The notes under the pieces were generated by a model. That model worked only from the letters and a program-made list of their open reading frames with translations. It searched no databases and had not been told where the DNA came from. Shown one piece after another: positions 14,037-23,595 of a stretch of 64,000 bases of DNA. The stretch's first letter is position 1. Each line of letters starts with the position of its first letter. This stretch comes from Thermovibrio sp. (GTDB lineage: Bacteria > Aquificota > Aquificia > Desulfurobacteriales > Desulfurobacteriaceae). Both the position numbers and the translations under genes were made by a program. The DNA lies in contig WFYG01000018.1 of the NCBI GenBank assembly GCA_015490195.1, forward strand, positions 1 through 64,000, in the 5' to 3' direction.

Positions 14037-16600
14037 AACGGAAATCCGAAAGAGATGTGAAACCTTCCCCTACCCTGGCCGGGAACCGGCCTCAGCTTAT
14101 AACCGTAGTCAATCCTTAAAGGACCTACAGGGGTTAGATACCTGAGTCCTACCCCCACAGAGGAGTACCAGTTTGAGAGGGAGAACTGAGAAGGCTCCCT
14201 GAAGACCTTTCCGGCGTCGTAAAAGAGAGCTCCCTCAACATGATCGTAAATTCTGTGGCGGAGCTCCACACTGAAGAGGCCGTAAGCCTTTCCTCCTACA
14301 TAATTTCCCCTACTGTCGGTTGGAGATATAGTGCCGTATTTATATCCTCTAACACTCTCAGCACCACCTAAGAAGAATCGGTCTTGAAGCGGAACAGTTG
14401 AATCCCTGATAGAGGAAATAACACCGCCTCCAAACCTTACTGCAGCAGTTATACCATTAAAGGTCTTAAGGTAGAGGAACTTCTCCTCAAGTAGGGTATA
14501 GTCTGTATCCCCTCCAAAGAGAAGGCCGGCAACGGAGGCTCTGGTATAGGAGAGATACCCCTTTTTGGGATCAGAAATACTGTCCCGTCGGTCGTAGAGC
14601 TGAAGATAAACAAGCCTTCTCTCAAGAGTATTCTTAACAGACTGAATTGACGTATCGTAAACGTTCTCACGGGAAACCTCAAACTTAAACGTTTGAGAGA
14701 AAGCTCTGGTCTTCTTCCTCTCCAGAGAGAGGCTGTAGATGATCCTGTTTGACTTAAAACTCTGATAAACCTGCTGTTTTTTAACTATGGAGTAGCCGGA
14801 GTTCCAGTGCTTAAAGGGAAAAGCTGGTTTTAAAACCTTAAAAACGGCATCGTACCCCTCCTTCTGTCTGTAACGGCCAAAAAGGAAGAACTTCAGCCCC
14901 ATGCCAAAAGGGGAAGTCAGCGAGAGGAAACCGTTTGTAACGGCTCCGTAATCACTTCCGTAACCTAAAAAGCCCTTAAGCCTCAAAAGACTTCCTTCCT
15001 GAAGGTTTATAACCTCAGAGATAGTTGAATCAGAACGGACTTCACTGATGTTTATAGTTGAAAAGAGTTTACTGTCAAGAAGCCTTGAATACTGTTTAAT
15101 CACCTTCTCCCTTGAGTAGGGTTGACCAGGAGAAACAAGGATAAGATTCCTGATTGCAGAGAGTTTTGTTCTTTTCAGCCCTTTAACCATAACGTAACCA
15201 AAACGGTAAAACTTTCCGCTATCAACCAAAACTGTCAACTCCACATCAACCAAAGACGGAGCTTTAGAAAGAACTTTAGACTTTACATTAACTTTCGCAT
15301 CTGGGTATCCTCTAAAAGCGTAACAGTCTAAGAGCTTCCCTGTTAAACTTTCTATCCTCTCTTCTGTATAAGGGAAAGGAAGCTTTATCCCCTTAAAACA
15401 TTTTTCAACATCTCCTCTAACTTTAACAGAAACCACTCTATAGAGAGCTCCCTTCCTTATGAGAATAACAAGGGTAGAGTCATTAAGAACCCTGTAACTT
15501 CCTTTAGCCTCTCTAAAACCTTCCGATTTAAGCTTAGAAACAACAAGGTTTATGTCGGATTCTACAGCATCTTCTGAGAACGGTTTATGTAGAAGGCTGG
15601 AGAAGAACTTCTCCTTTGGAACATACCCTTTAAACACAATTCTCTTCACAACAACGAGAGTTCCTTCTTTTATCTTAAATTTAACTAAGACATACTTTCC
15701 TTTATCAACAATAGAAGCGGAAACTTTAGCAAACGGGAAACCGTTATCTCTATAGAATTTCTCAATATTCCTTTTAGAATTTTCAATTTCAAACTCATCT
15801 ACTGAACGAGCAGAGGAGAAAGTAACAAGTTTTTCGAGTTTTTCCGCAGAAAAGTGTCTGTTTCCCTCAAAAATAATTCTATAAGATTTACCGGGGATAA
15901 CCTTCACCTTTAATTCAATACCACTCTTTCCGGCAACAGGAAGAATTTGATAAGAAACAGTAGAGTTGTAATATCCTCTCTTTATCAGGTAATTTTCAAG
16001 TTTTTCCCTTACTCTAAGGAGCAACTGATAGTTAAGCTTCTTCTTTATCAAAGAGGAGAAAAGCCGAAGGGCTTCTTTCCTAAAAGGTTCAGGTGCATCT
16101 ACAACAACTCTCACAACAACTAAAGGAACTCCTCTCTCTAAAGAAACAATAGCCGTATAACCGCACCTTCCCCTCTTTAAGCTTATGGAGACTCTGGCTT
16201 TCGGGAAGCCGAGAGACTTCAACTTAAGAAGAATTAACTGTTTTATGCTGTCAATGTTGCTCCGGGAAACAGGCTTACCTAGAAGAAGAAACTTAACGAC
16301 CTTTTTTATCTCCTCAAGCTCTGAAAAACCCTTAAATTTAACTGATTCAATCACCCTATAGTCCTCTACATAAAGAACATCTCCTTTCCGACTTACGCTG
16401 TATCCCATACTTTTAAGAAGGTCTGACACGACAGAGAGACACTCCGTAAACTGGCAAACTTTTTGAGACTCCTTCTCTATTTGAGAGAGCAACTCTCTAT
16501 CAAAACAGACACCTTCCTTTACTTTTAAACTAAAGGCATAGACCTTATGGAATGTAAGGAGGACTAAGAGAGCGGTTAACCAGACAGCCCTTTTACGTAT
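14033..16600 (-). CDS. bamA: Omp85/BamA-type outer-membrane assembly protein, probable ATA start
   Basis: A protein with a series of POTRA domains (about the first 470 residues, seen as repeated units ending like GYPDAKVNVK and GFPFAKVSAS) and a C-terminal barrel with the loop-6 motif SVRGYKYG and a final F (FHISFGFPF). It inserts barrel proteins into the outer membrane, as BamA, or acts as TamA. The nearest standard start, TTG at 16492, gives no signal peptide. The frame is open further upstream and encodes an ideal one ([14 protein letters not shown], cleaved near KVYA), preceded by GGAGGGGA and an ATA codon at 16600 six bases after the GGAGG. No ATG, GTG or TTG lies in that stretch, so I place the start at ATA, giving 855 residues. 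It overlaps the radical SAM gene by 25 bases. Confidence 0.8.
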   Translation of the reverse strand: MRKRAVWLTALLVLLTFHKVYAFSLKVKEGVCFDRELLSQIEKESQKVCQFTECLSVVSDLLKSMGYSVSRKGDVLYVEDYRVIESVKFKGFSELEEIKKVVKFLLLGKPVSRSNIDSIKQLILLKLKSLGFPKARVSISLKRGRCGYTAIVSLERGVPLVVVRVVVDAPEPFRKEALRLFSSLIKKKLNYQLLLRVREKLENYLIKRGYYNSTVSYQILPVAGKSGIELKVKVIPGKSYRIIFEGNRHFSAEKLEKLVTFSSARSVDEFEIENSKRNIEKFYRDNGFPFAKVSASIVDKGKYVLVKFKIKEGTLVVVKRIVFKGYVPKEKFFSSLLHKPFSEDAVESDINLVVSKLKSEGFREAKGSYRVLNDSTLVILIRKGALYRVVSVKVRGDVEKCFKGIKLPFPYTEERIESLTGKLLDCYAFRGYPDAKVNVKSKVLSKAPSLVDVELTVLVDSGKFYRFGYVMVKGLKRTKLSAIRNLILVSPGQPYSREKVIKQYSRLLDSKLFSTINISEVRSDSTISEVINLQEGSLLRLKGFLGYGSDYGAVTNGFLSLTSPFGMGLKFFLFGRYRQKEGYDAVFKVLKPAFPFKHWNSGYSIVKKQQVYQSFKSNRIIYSLSLERKKTRAFSQTFKFEVSRENVYDTSIQSVKNTLERRLVYLQLYDRRDSISDPKKGYLSYTRASVAGLLFGGDTDYTLLEEKFLYLKTFNGITAAVRFGGGVISSIRDSTVPLQDRFFLGGAESVRGYKYGTISPTDSRGNYVGGKAYGLFSVELRHRIYDHVEGALFYDAGKVFREPSQFSLSNWYSSVGVGLRYLTPVGPLRIDYGYKLRPVPGQGRGRFHISFGFPF

Positions 16601-17505
16601 GGCTCCCCTCCGTAAATAACCTCTTTCACTTTCCCCTCCCTTTTCAGAGATTCTACAGCCTCTTCAACCTCCTCCGTTAAAACCCCTAAAGCGTCTGCAA
16701 TCTCCTCTACAGGACAGGGACGTCTGACGACTATTCTGTAAACCTCTTCTTTAAGCTGGGAAAAGGGAAACTTTCTCTTCCTGGCCTTTGAACGGGCAAC
16801 TATTTCGGTGGCAGGATAGCCCACCCTTTCGGCTATCTGACGGAGATCCTCGTAAGAGAGCCCCTCAACTCCGTAGGCAGGAGGTCTCGCCACTGTGTTA
16901 ATCTGCCACTTGTGGGGAGAAAGCCTGTGAATGACCTCCCCTATCCGGTCAATCTCTTGAGGAGAATCGTTGATTCCCTTTACAAAGAGGGTCTCAACCC
17001 AGACTCTGCACCCGGTCTCTTTAAGGAGCCTCTCTATCCCTTCAATTACCGTATCTACAGTAAGGCCTTGAACAGGCCTGTTAACCTTTTCAAAAACCTC
17101 CTGAGAAGCAGCGTCAAGTGAAGGTAGAACAGCGTCTATTCCCTTAACGTCGTTAATGACGTCGTCTCTGTTGAGAAGCGAAGCGTTGGTCAAAAGGGCT
17201 AACCTGTAGTTGGGGTAGTTCTCTTTCAGCCAGCTAACGAGCTCCCCCAGACGGGAAAAGAGGGTAGGCTCACCGTAACCGGAAAAGGTGATATAGTCAA
17301 CCTCCGGCGATGAGGAGAGGAAGAGGGAGAGCTCCCTCTTAACCCCATCAAGGGGAACATACTCAGCCCTCTCTGCAGTCTTCTCGGTGGTAGGTCCCAC
17401 CTCACAGTAGAGACAGTCCATACTGCAGACCTTGTGGGGAACGAGGTCAACTCCTAAAGAGAACCCTAGACGACGGGAAAAGACGGGACCAAAAATGTAT
17501 TTCAT
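16576..17505 (-). CDS. Radical SAM protein of the COG0731 type with a C-terminal winged-helix-like region
   Basis: A 309-residue protein. The [4Fe-4S] site CSMDCLYC (C-x3-C-x2-C) lies near residue 30, and SGYGEPTLF supplies the SAM-binding glycine motif. The N-terminal [20 protein letters not shown] is typical of the bacterial COG0731 group, distantly related to wyosine synthases; its substrate is not known. The last 70 residues look like a winged helix ([20 protein letters not shown]), as in other members. The start is ATG 17505, ten bases after AGGAGG; the frame runs further upstream but without a better start. It is divergent from the transporter gene, with only 65 bases between them. It overlaps the Omp85 gene. 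Confidence 0.8.
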   Translation of the reverse strand: MKYIFGPVFSRRLGFSLGVDLVPHKVCSMDCLYCEVGPTTEKTAERAEYVPLDGVKRELSLFLSSSPEVDYITFSGYGEPTLFSRLGELVSWLKENYPNYRLALLTNASLLNRDDVINDVKGIDAVLPSLDAASQEVFEKVNRPVQGLTVDTVIEGIERLLKETGCRVWVETLFVKGINDSPQEIDRIGEVIHRLSPHKWQINTVARPPAYGVEGLSYEDLRQIAERVGYPATEIVARSKARKRKFPFSQLKEEVYRIVVRRPCPVEEIADALGVLTEEVEEAVESLKREGKVKEVIYGGEPYVKGLSG

Positions 17506-17570
17506 TGCACCATAACCTCCTTGATTTAAAATTACCAGCACACTCAATTTATACAAAATCGGGGGAAATT

Positions 17571-19082
17571 ATGGCTCAAATAAGGGAACATTGGAGTTCT
17601 CGGTTAGGTTTGATTCTGGCAATGGCCGGAAACGCCGTAGGCCTCGGGAATTTCTTAAGGTTCCCGACGCAGGCTGCCGAAAACGGTGGTGGAGCCTTCA
17701 TGATCCCTTACATGATAGCGATGCTCATAATAGCCATACCTCTCATGTGGACAGAGTGGGCAATAGGTAGGTACGGAGGCTCTAAAGGCCACGGCACAAC
17801 ACCAGCAATATTTAAACTGCTATGGAATAATCCTATATCAAAGTACATAGGAGCTCTAGGTCTCTTCGTCCCCTTCGTCGTCCTCTGTTATTACGTTTAC
17901 ATTGAGTCGTGGACTCTCGGTTACTCCTTCTTCTCAATTGCCGGCCTCCTACCGCATCCAGACCCGTCCCTGCCTCAGAGTGAGTACCTGAAACCGTTTG
18001 AAGAGTTCCTTAGAAACTACACAAGACCCTCTTTTGCTGCCTATGTGTTCTTCCTGTTAACCATGGCCTTTAACGCCTACATCCTCTACAGAGGAATAAG
18101 AGGAGGTATTGAGAAGTTTGCAAAAATTGCAATGCCCACCCTGTTTATACTGGCCTTTATCCTCATGGTCAGGGTAATCCTCATAGAAACTCCCCACGGA
18201 ACTGCTGTCCAGGGACTTGACTTCCTGTGGCACCCGGACTTCTCACAGCTCGCCAATCCAAAGGTTTGGCTGGCTGCAGCAGGGCAGGTCTTCTTTACGC
18301 TGAGCCTTGGGTTTGGAGCGATAATTACCTACGCCTCCTACATAAGGAGGGACGACGACATAGTGGCATCGGGACTATCGGCAGCTTCACTGAACGAGCT
18401 GGCAGAGGTTATTTTAGGAGGGTCAATAGCCATTCCTGCAGCCGTTGCCTTCTTTGGCGTTATGAATGCTCAATCTGTAGCAGAAAGCGGGGCTTTTAAC
18501 CTGGCCTTCGTTACACTACCAGCTCTCTTTTCACACCTTACAGGTGGAGACTTCATAGGTTTCATATGGTTCTTTCTCCTCTTCTTTGCAGGCGCTACCT
18601 CCTCTGTTGCAATAGCAATGCCGGTAATTGCGTTCCTTGAAGACGAGTTCGGCTTTTCAAGAAAGGTGGCAGTTACTGTAACGGTTATCTTCGCATTCCT
18701 CGTAGCTCAGATACCGATATTTATGCCAAAAGCTTTAGATGAGATGGACTTCTGGGCTGGAACGTTCTTTGTCGTCTTCTTTGCGCTCCTTGAGGTCATT
18801 ATCTTCTTCTGGCTCTTTGGAAGCACAAAGGCGTGGGAAGAGATAAACAGGGGAGCTCTTTTTAAAGTTCCAAGAGTTTACTACTACATTTTAAAGTATG
18901 TTACCCCTCTTGCTCTGTTTATCATACTTGCCACCTGGACTGTAAGTCAGCTTCCCCAGAAGCTTGAAGCTGGAGACCTTCAAGTATGGGTAGCCCGCTT
19001 CGTAATGATATTCATACTTGCACTTGAACTCTTCATGGTTTACCTTGCCGACAGGAGAAGGAGGATAAAGAATGAGGGGTAG
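17571..19082 (+). CDS. Sodium-dependent neurotransmitter-symporter family transporter
   Basis: A 503-residue inner-membrane protein of the NSS/SNF family, which imports amino acids or related solutes with sodium. The family signature begins directly after the start: [27 protein letters not shown], with the unwound first helix ([11 protein letters not shown]). Around eleven or twelve hydrophobic helices can be followed. The start is ATG 17571, with GGGGGAAATT just upstream; an open frame from 17505 would add a polar leader not found in the family. The gene end overlaps a 52-residue membrane protein gene, as in the MetP-MetS methionine transporter. Substrate cannot be read from sequence. Confidence 0.92.
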   Translation: MAQIREHWSSRLGLILAMAGNAVGLGNFLRFPTQAAENGGGAFMIPYMIAMLIIAIPLMWTEWAIGRYGGSKGHGTTPAIFKLLWNNPISKYIGALGLFVPFVVLCYYVYIESWTLGYSFFSIAGLLPHPDPSLPQSEYLKPFEEFLRNYTRPSFAAYVFFLLTMAFNAYILYRGIRGGIEKFAKIAMPTLFILAFILMVRVILIETPHGTAVQGLDFLWHPDFSQLANPKVWLAAAGQVFFTLSLGFGAIITYASYIRRDDDIVASGLSAASLNELAEVILGGSIAIPAAVAFFGVMNAQSVAESGAFNLAFVTLPALFSHLTGGDFIGFIWFFLLFFAGATSSVAIAMPVIAFLEDEFGFSRKVAVTVTVIFAFLVAQIPIFMPKALDEMDFWAGTFFVVFFALLEVIIFFWLFGSTKAWEEINRGALFKVPRVYYYILKYVTPLALFIILATWTVSQLPQKLEAGDLQVWVARFVMIFILALELFMVYLADRRRRIKNEG

Positions 19083-19230
19083 TTCTCTGCTCTTTATGGT
19101 CTTTTCGTGGATGACGATATTCGGGTTTGTGGTCTTCTGCTTTACGGTTATACTGAGAGAGGGGGAGAAGAGAAGACCTGAGAGAAGGGTTGAAGAGGAT
19201 CTGTTTGAGGAAAAAGAGGAGATTACATGA
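19072..19230 (+). CDS. Small membrane partner of the sodium symporter (MetS-like)
   Basis: A 52-residue protein with a transmembrane helix at about residues 6-28 ([19 protein letters not shown]) and a charged, acidic and arginine-rich cytoplasmic tail. GAAGGAGG lies 7 bases before its ATG, which sits within the last codons of the transporter gene (11-base overlap). A tiny single-helix protein with this W-x-T-x-x-F-G-F pattern encoded after an NSS transporter is known from the MetPS system of Corynebacterium, and I infer the same relation here. It overlaps sbcC by 4 bases. Confidence 0.75.
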   Translation: MRGSSLLFMVFSWMTIFGFVVFCFTVILREGEKRRPERRVEEDLFEEKEEIT

Positions 19231-21914
19231 TAAGACTGAGAAAGCTAACCCTTGAGAACTTCCTCTCACACAGGGAGACAGAGCTCCCTTTTCAGGACGA
19301 AACCTACGTCATCTTAGGAGAAAACGCCTCGGGGAAAACATCAATACTAAGAGGAATCTTCTTTGCCCTCTTTGGAGAAGACCTGAAAGGGGGAAAGAGA
19401 GAGCAGCTGATAAACAGAAGGGCAAACGCCTCAACGGTTATCCTTGAGTTTATCCACAGAGAGAGCAGCTACAGAGTTGTGAGGGAGCTCTCTGTAAAGA
19501 GGAAAACGGCAACCCTCTACAGAGATGGCAGCCTGATAGCCCGGGGAATTAGAGAAGTAAACGGGGTCATTTCGGAACAGCTCGGTTTAGCACCTGAGAT
19601 GTTTAAGAACACCGTCTTCGTTCCCCAGGGCGAGATAGTAGAGCTCCTTAAGGGAAGACCTCAGGAAAGGAGAAAGATACTGAACAGGCTCCTGGGACTT
19701 GAGGAGTTCGGAAAGAAACACCAGGAGTTAAAGGAGGAGATAAAGAAGCTTAAAGGGTTTGAAAAAGTTCTTGAAAGCAAGTTCCTCTCCCTTGAAGGAG
19801 TAGAGAGGGAAATTGAAGAGGAAGAGAAGAAGTTGAAAGCGTTAAACGGGGAGCTCTCCCGCCTTGAAAATGAGGTTGAGGAACTCCAAAAGAGCCTGAA
19901 GAAGGAGAGGGAAGAGTTTGAGGAACTGCGCCAGCTAAAGGAGGAGTTTGAGAGGCTGAAAGAGAAGCTATTACAAGTTAAAGGAGAAAGAGAGAGACTC
20001 AGGAAGAGAAAAGAAGAGATTGAAAAGAAGCTGAAGGCCATTGAAGAGAAAAAAAAGGAGATACCAGCCCTTAAAGAAGAGATAAAGCTGCTTGAACCTT
20101 GCTTAGAGCTCCAGAAAACCGGAAGAGAACTTGCATTAACGGTAAAGGACAGGGAGAGAGCAGAAGACCTGTTCAGAAGACTCAAAGAAGAGGTTAAAAA
20201 GAGAGAAGAGCTTGAGGGGGAACTCCCTCTACTAGAGGAAAAGTTAAAAGAGGTTCAGGCCAGACTGAAGCAGTTGAAAGAGAAGAAGAGAGAGGTTGAA
20301 ACAGAGGTTAAAAAACTGAAAGAGGCCGAAAAAGCGTTCAGAGAAACCTCCTTAAAGGAGAGTTCTTTAAAGGAACAGATAGAAAGGCTAAAGAAGAGCC
20401 TCCCTTCTGTTAAACTGAAAGAACTAAAGGTACTTGAGGGGGAACTGAAGGAGCTTGAAGAGGAAGAGGAAAAACTCAGACAGACTATAGAAAAGTTAAG
20501 AAGCAGAGTAGAGGAGTTGAAAGAGCGGTTAAAGCTCCTTGAAAAGGAAAGTGCCGAATGTCCTGTATGTGGAGGGGAGCTCCCGCCACAGAAGAGAGAA
20601 AAACTAAAGAGAGAGTCGGAAGAGGAAATAGAGAGGAGAGTTAGAGAACTAAAGGAGGTAGAGGAGAGACTGAGGAAGGTGAGGGGTAAACTCTCAGAGG
20701 TGAGGAAAAGAGTTGAGGCAGTTTCGGGAGAGCTCCAGCTGAAAGAGAGAACGGAAAAAGAGATAGAGAGACTAAAAAAAGAGCTTTCAAAGCTAAGGAA
20801 GGTTGAGTTTAAAGAGGAGGAACTCCTGGAAAAAGAGGAACTCTTGGAAAAATTAAAGGAGAAAGAGGCTGAAGCAGAAAAGGAGATAGCCCTCTTAAAC
20901 GCACGGCTGAAAGAGGTTAAACTCCAGCTCTCCAGACTCCCAAAGCGGGAAGAATTGAAAAGAGTAGAGGAGGATTTGAGGAAACTCTCGGAAAGGGAAA
21001 AAGAGCTGAAAAAGCGAGCTGCAGAGATAAAAGAGAAGAACGGTTTAGCTGTAGGAACCCTGGGAGAGCTTGAGAGACTCCTGAAAGAACTTCAAAAGAA
21101 AAAGGAAAAGCTTGACAGAGTAGAGGGAGAAATAAAGAGTGAAGGGGAGTTTAGGGAGCTCCTTAAACAGCTGAACCGGGAAGAGAGGGAACTCTCTGAA
21201 AAGGAGGCTGAAACGGCTTCAGAGATTGAGAAGCTCAACTTTAAGGAAAACCTCTTCCTGGCTGTAGAGAGGACCTTCAGGTCAACGGAAGAAACCTTAA
21301 GAGAAAAGGCCGAGAGGCTAAACAGGATTAAGGGAGAACTCAAGAGTCGCACAGAGAACCTAAAGAGGCTGAAAGAGAAGAGAGAAGAGCTTGAGAAAGC
21401 AAAGAGAAATCTCTCCAAAGTGAGAGACAGCCTCTACGTTCTCCAGAAGGTGCAGGAGACGGTTCACCCTGAAAAGGGTTTCCTGAAAGAGGTCAGGAAC
21501 TTGCTCCTTCCGAGAATAGCTTTTTACTGTAAGGAGTTCTTTTCAGTCTTTGACTTTGAGTTCGGAGACCTCTTCATCTCTGAAGACCTTTCCGTTGAAT
21601 TCGGAATGCCAGGGCAAGGAACAATGCTCCTTGAAGACTTATCAGGAGGTCAGCAGGTAGCCTTTGCCCTTGCCTTAAGGTTTGCGATGGCAAGGAACTT
21701 CTCTCAGTCTATGGAGCTTCTGGTTTTAGACGAACCTACCGTCCACCTTGACGCCCAGAGGAAAACGGGACTGACAGAACTCCTTCTAAAACTTAAAACA
21801 AAAATACCGCAGATGCTCATAGTAACCCACGACCCCGAACTTGAGGTGGCAGGAGATAGGGTAATAAGAGTTAAAAACCACGGAGGTTACTCTGTTGTTG
21901 AAACAGGTGCCTGA
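19227..21914 (+). CDS. sbcC: SbcC/Rad50-type DNA repair ATPase
   Basis: An 895-residue SMC-like ATPase that, with the SbcD/Mre11 nuclease, processes DNA ends and hairpins. Walker A GENASGKTS lies near residues 32-40. Two very long coiled-coil arms rich in K, E, R and L flank the zinc hook CPVCGGELPP (CXXC, near residue 446). The C-terminal part has the ABC signature LSGGQQVAFALALRFAM and Walker B LLVLDEPTVHLD. The start is ATG 19227 in an ATGA overlap with the small membrane-protein gene. The usual partner sbcD is not adjacent; upstream is a transporter and downstream a channel. The lopsided base use of the coiled coil produces long spurious open frames on the other strand. Confidence 0.93.
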   Translation: MIRLRKLTLENFLSHRETELPFQDETYVILGENASGKTSILRGIFFALFGEDLKGGKREQLINRRANASTVILEFIHRESSYRVVRELSVKRKTATLYRDGSLIARGIREVNGVISEQLGLAPEMFKNTVFVPQGEIVELLKGRPQERRKILNRLLGLEEFGKKHQELKEEIKKLKGFEKVLESKFLSLEGVEREIEEEEKKLKALNGELSRLENEVEELQKSLKKEREEFEELRQLKEEFERLKEKLLQVKGERERLRKRKEEIEKKLKAIEEKKKEIPALKEEIKLLEPCLELQKTGRELALTVKDRERAEDLFRRLKEEVKKREELEGELPLLEEKLKEVQARLKQLKEKKREVETEVKKLKEAEKAFRETSLKESSLKEQIERLKKSLPSVKLKELKVLEGELKELEEEEEKLRQTIEKLRSRVEELKERLKLLEKESAECPVCGGELPPQKREKLKRESEEEIERRVRELKEVEERLRKVRGKLSEVRKRVEAVSGELQLKERTEKEIERLKKELSKLRKVEFKEEELLEKEELLEKLKEKEAEAEKEIALLNARLKEVKLQLSRLPKREELKRVEEDLRKLSEREKELKKRAAEIKEKNGLAVGTLGELERLLKELQKKKEKLDRVEGEIKSEGEFRELLKQLNREERELSEKEAETASEIEKLNFKENLFLAVERTFRSTEETLREKAERLNRIKGELKSRTENLKRLKEKREELEKAKRNLSKVRDSLYVLQKVQETVHPEKGFLKEVRNLLLPRIAFYCKEFFSVFDFEFGDLFISEDLSVEFGMPGQGTMLLEDLSGGQQVAFALALRFAMARNFSQSMELLVLDEPTVHLDAQRKTGLTELLLKLKTKIPQMLIVTHDPELEVAGDRVIRVKNHGGYSVVETGA

Positions 21915-23595
21915 GGTTGTCACTCCCTTTTCCCTATTCCTCTTAGCCATCTCTGTAACAGTCACTTCCGAGTTTATCCTAAGAAAAGCTCTGAGGAAGA
22001 AGGTTGAAGAGACCATTGCCGATACGGTCTTCCTAACTCTCTCATCAATCTTCCTCTTTGTGGTGGGGTGGCTCCTCTCAAACCAGATTTCCTACTGGAA
22101 CTACAGGGAGTTCCTCAGGAACTTCTCAATCCTTGTCTCTGCAGTTTACATAACAAGGGCCGCCCACCTATTAACAAGTAGGAAGAAGTTCCGATTCCTT
22201 CCCTATGTCTGTTTTCTCCTTGCCTTTACGGCGTCTGCTCTCTTTCTGTTTTTCCCGTTTGAGAACTACAGAATTCTTCAGGCTCTAACGGCTGCAAAGA
22301 AGTTCTTCATTTTCCTCGGCTCCCTCATGGTGGTGTGGGAACTGAGCTCTGCAATAAACAGACAAATAATTGCCAAAACGGTAAAGGTTACAGGAACAAT
22401 ACTTCTCTCAATCCTCTTTATCCTCTGGGAGTTTGAGTACCTGAAGTTTGACGTTAAGACCCTTATGGGCATCGCCATAATCGTCTTCCTAACGGCGATC
22501 CTTACAGTTCTCAACTCCAAAGTTTTCCCGTTCCTTAGGGAAAAGCTGAAAGGGGAGCTCCCTCAGAAAGACCTTGAATCCCTTGAACAGAACCTGAAAA
22601 CACTTACCTCTGTAATCTATCTTCTAGTATTGGTAGCCGTGCTTAAAGGGTTTTCAAACTTCGGAAACCTCATCGGAAAACTCTACTCCATCTACATAAT
22701 CAACACAGACCTCGTAAAAATATCTGTGGGAAACCTCATAAACACGATCTTTTTAGGAGTTATACTCTTCTCCCTATTAAACCTCGGAAAGAAGCTGGTG
22801 AAGCTCTCGTTCCCCAAGGAAAGGAGAGAAGTTGAGGGAGGATCCGCAGAAGCCCTCATATTTAATATTGGAGTACTCTTTAACGTAATCGTCCTTCTCT
22901 CAAGCCTCGGAATCACCTGGAAAGTCCTCCTGCCGGTTGCCGGAACTTTAGGTGTAGGTCTTGGATTCGGACTTCAGACGATAATGAACAACTACGTTAG
23001 TGGCTTTATCCTCCTTTTCAGCAAAAAACTGAAGGTTGGAGACATCTTAGAACTCCCCTCAATCTCCGTAACAACGCTGGGAACAACTTCTCCCAGCGTC
23101 TTCGGAAAGGTGGAGGACATAGGCATACTCTCAACGATAATCAAGACAAACGACGGCGTTGAGATATCAATACCAAATTCCTCTTTCATAAACTCACCGA
23201 TAGTAAACTTCTCTTACAAAGACCCCTACGTAAGGCTCAAAATACCTGTAGGAGTTGCCTACTCCTCAGATCCTATGAAGGTTAAAGAGATACTCCTCTC
23301 GGTAATAGAGGAGCTCTCCTACACAGTAAAGTTCCTTCCCAAAACTGTCAGGTTTGAGGAGCTGGGAGACAGCGCCCTCATCTTCAAAGCTATATTCTGG
23401 ATAGACGTAAGGAAGCATCTGTGGGTCAGGAACATAGTAAGTGACTTTTACTACAAGGCGTGGTACAAACTTAAAGAGGCAGATATTGAGATTCCTTTCC
23501 CTCAGAACGATATTTGGTTCAGGAACAGTTTAAAAGTTGAAATAGAAAAACCGGGTAACGGAGGTATAGTTGATAAAAGTGATTCTGGAACTTGA
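21895..23595 (+). CDS. MscS-family mechanosensitive channel with extra N-terminal helices
   Basis: A 566-residue membrane protein. Several helices (about the first 330 residues) precede the MscS core, which begins near the pore helix (VAGTLGVGLGFGLQTIMNNYVSGF, with the glycine/alanine packing pattern of MscS TM3) and continues into the beta domain with VGDILEL, GKVEDIGILSTIIKT and ISIPNSSFINSPIVN. The family opens under membrane tension to release solutes. Translation starts at TTG 21895 (or 21898) with GGAGG eight bases upstream, 20 bases inside the sbcC gene. It is longer than E. coli MscS and closer to the larger YbdG/YnaI-type members. It overlaps phoH by 26 bases. Confidence 0.88.
   Translation: MLKQVPEVVTPFSLFLLAISVTVTSEFILRKALRKKVEETIADTVFLTLSSIFLFVVGWLLSNQISYWNYREFLRNFSILVSAVYITRAAHLLTSRKKFRFLPYVCFLLAFTASALFLFFPFENYRILQALTAAKKFFIFLGSLMVVWELSSAINRQIIAKTVKVTGTILLSILFILWEFEYLKFDVKTLMGIAIIVFLTAILTVLNSKVFPFLREKLKGELPQKDLESLEQNLKTLTSVIYLLVLVAVLKGFSNFGNLIGKLYSIYIINTDLVKISVGNLINTIFLGVILFSLLNLGKKLVKLSFPKERREVEGGSAEALIFNIGVLFNVIVLLSSLGITWKVLLPVAGTLGVGLGFGLQTIMNNYVSGFILLFSKKLKVGDILELPSISVTTLGTTSPSVFGKVEDIGILSTIIKTNDGVEISIPNSSFINSPIVNFSYKDPYVRLKIPVGVAYSSDPMKVKEILLSVIEELSYTVKFLPKTVRFEELGDSALIFKAIFWIDVRKHLWVRNIVSDFYYKAWYKLKEADIEIPFPQNDIWFRNSLKVEIEKPGNGGIVDKSDSGT

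Noticed and set aside
14033..16492. TTG 16492 as start of the Omp85 gene
   Set aside because: No signal peptide and only a poor ribosome site; the upstream frame encodes a clean signal peptide.
19661..20185. A 174-residue serine and phenylalanine-rich frame on the minus strand
   Set aside because: It mirrors the Glu/Lys/Leu codons of the SbcC coiled coil and has no ribosome site or family features. The same holds for 21092-21418.
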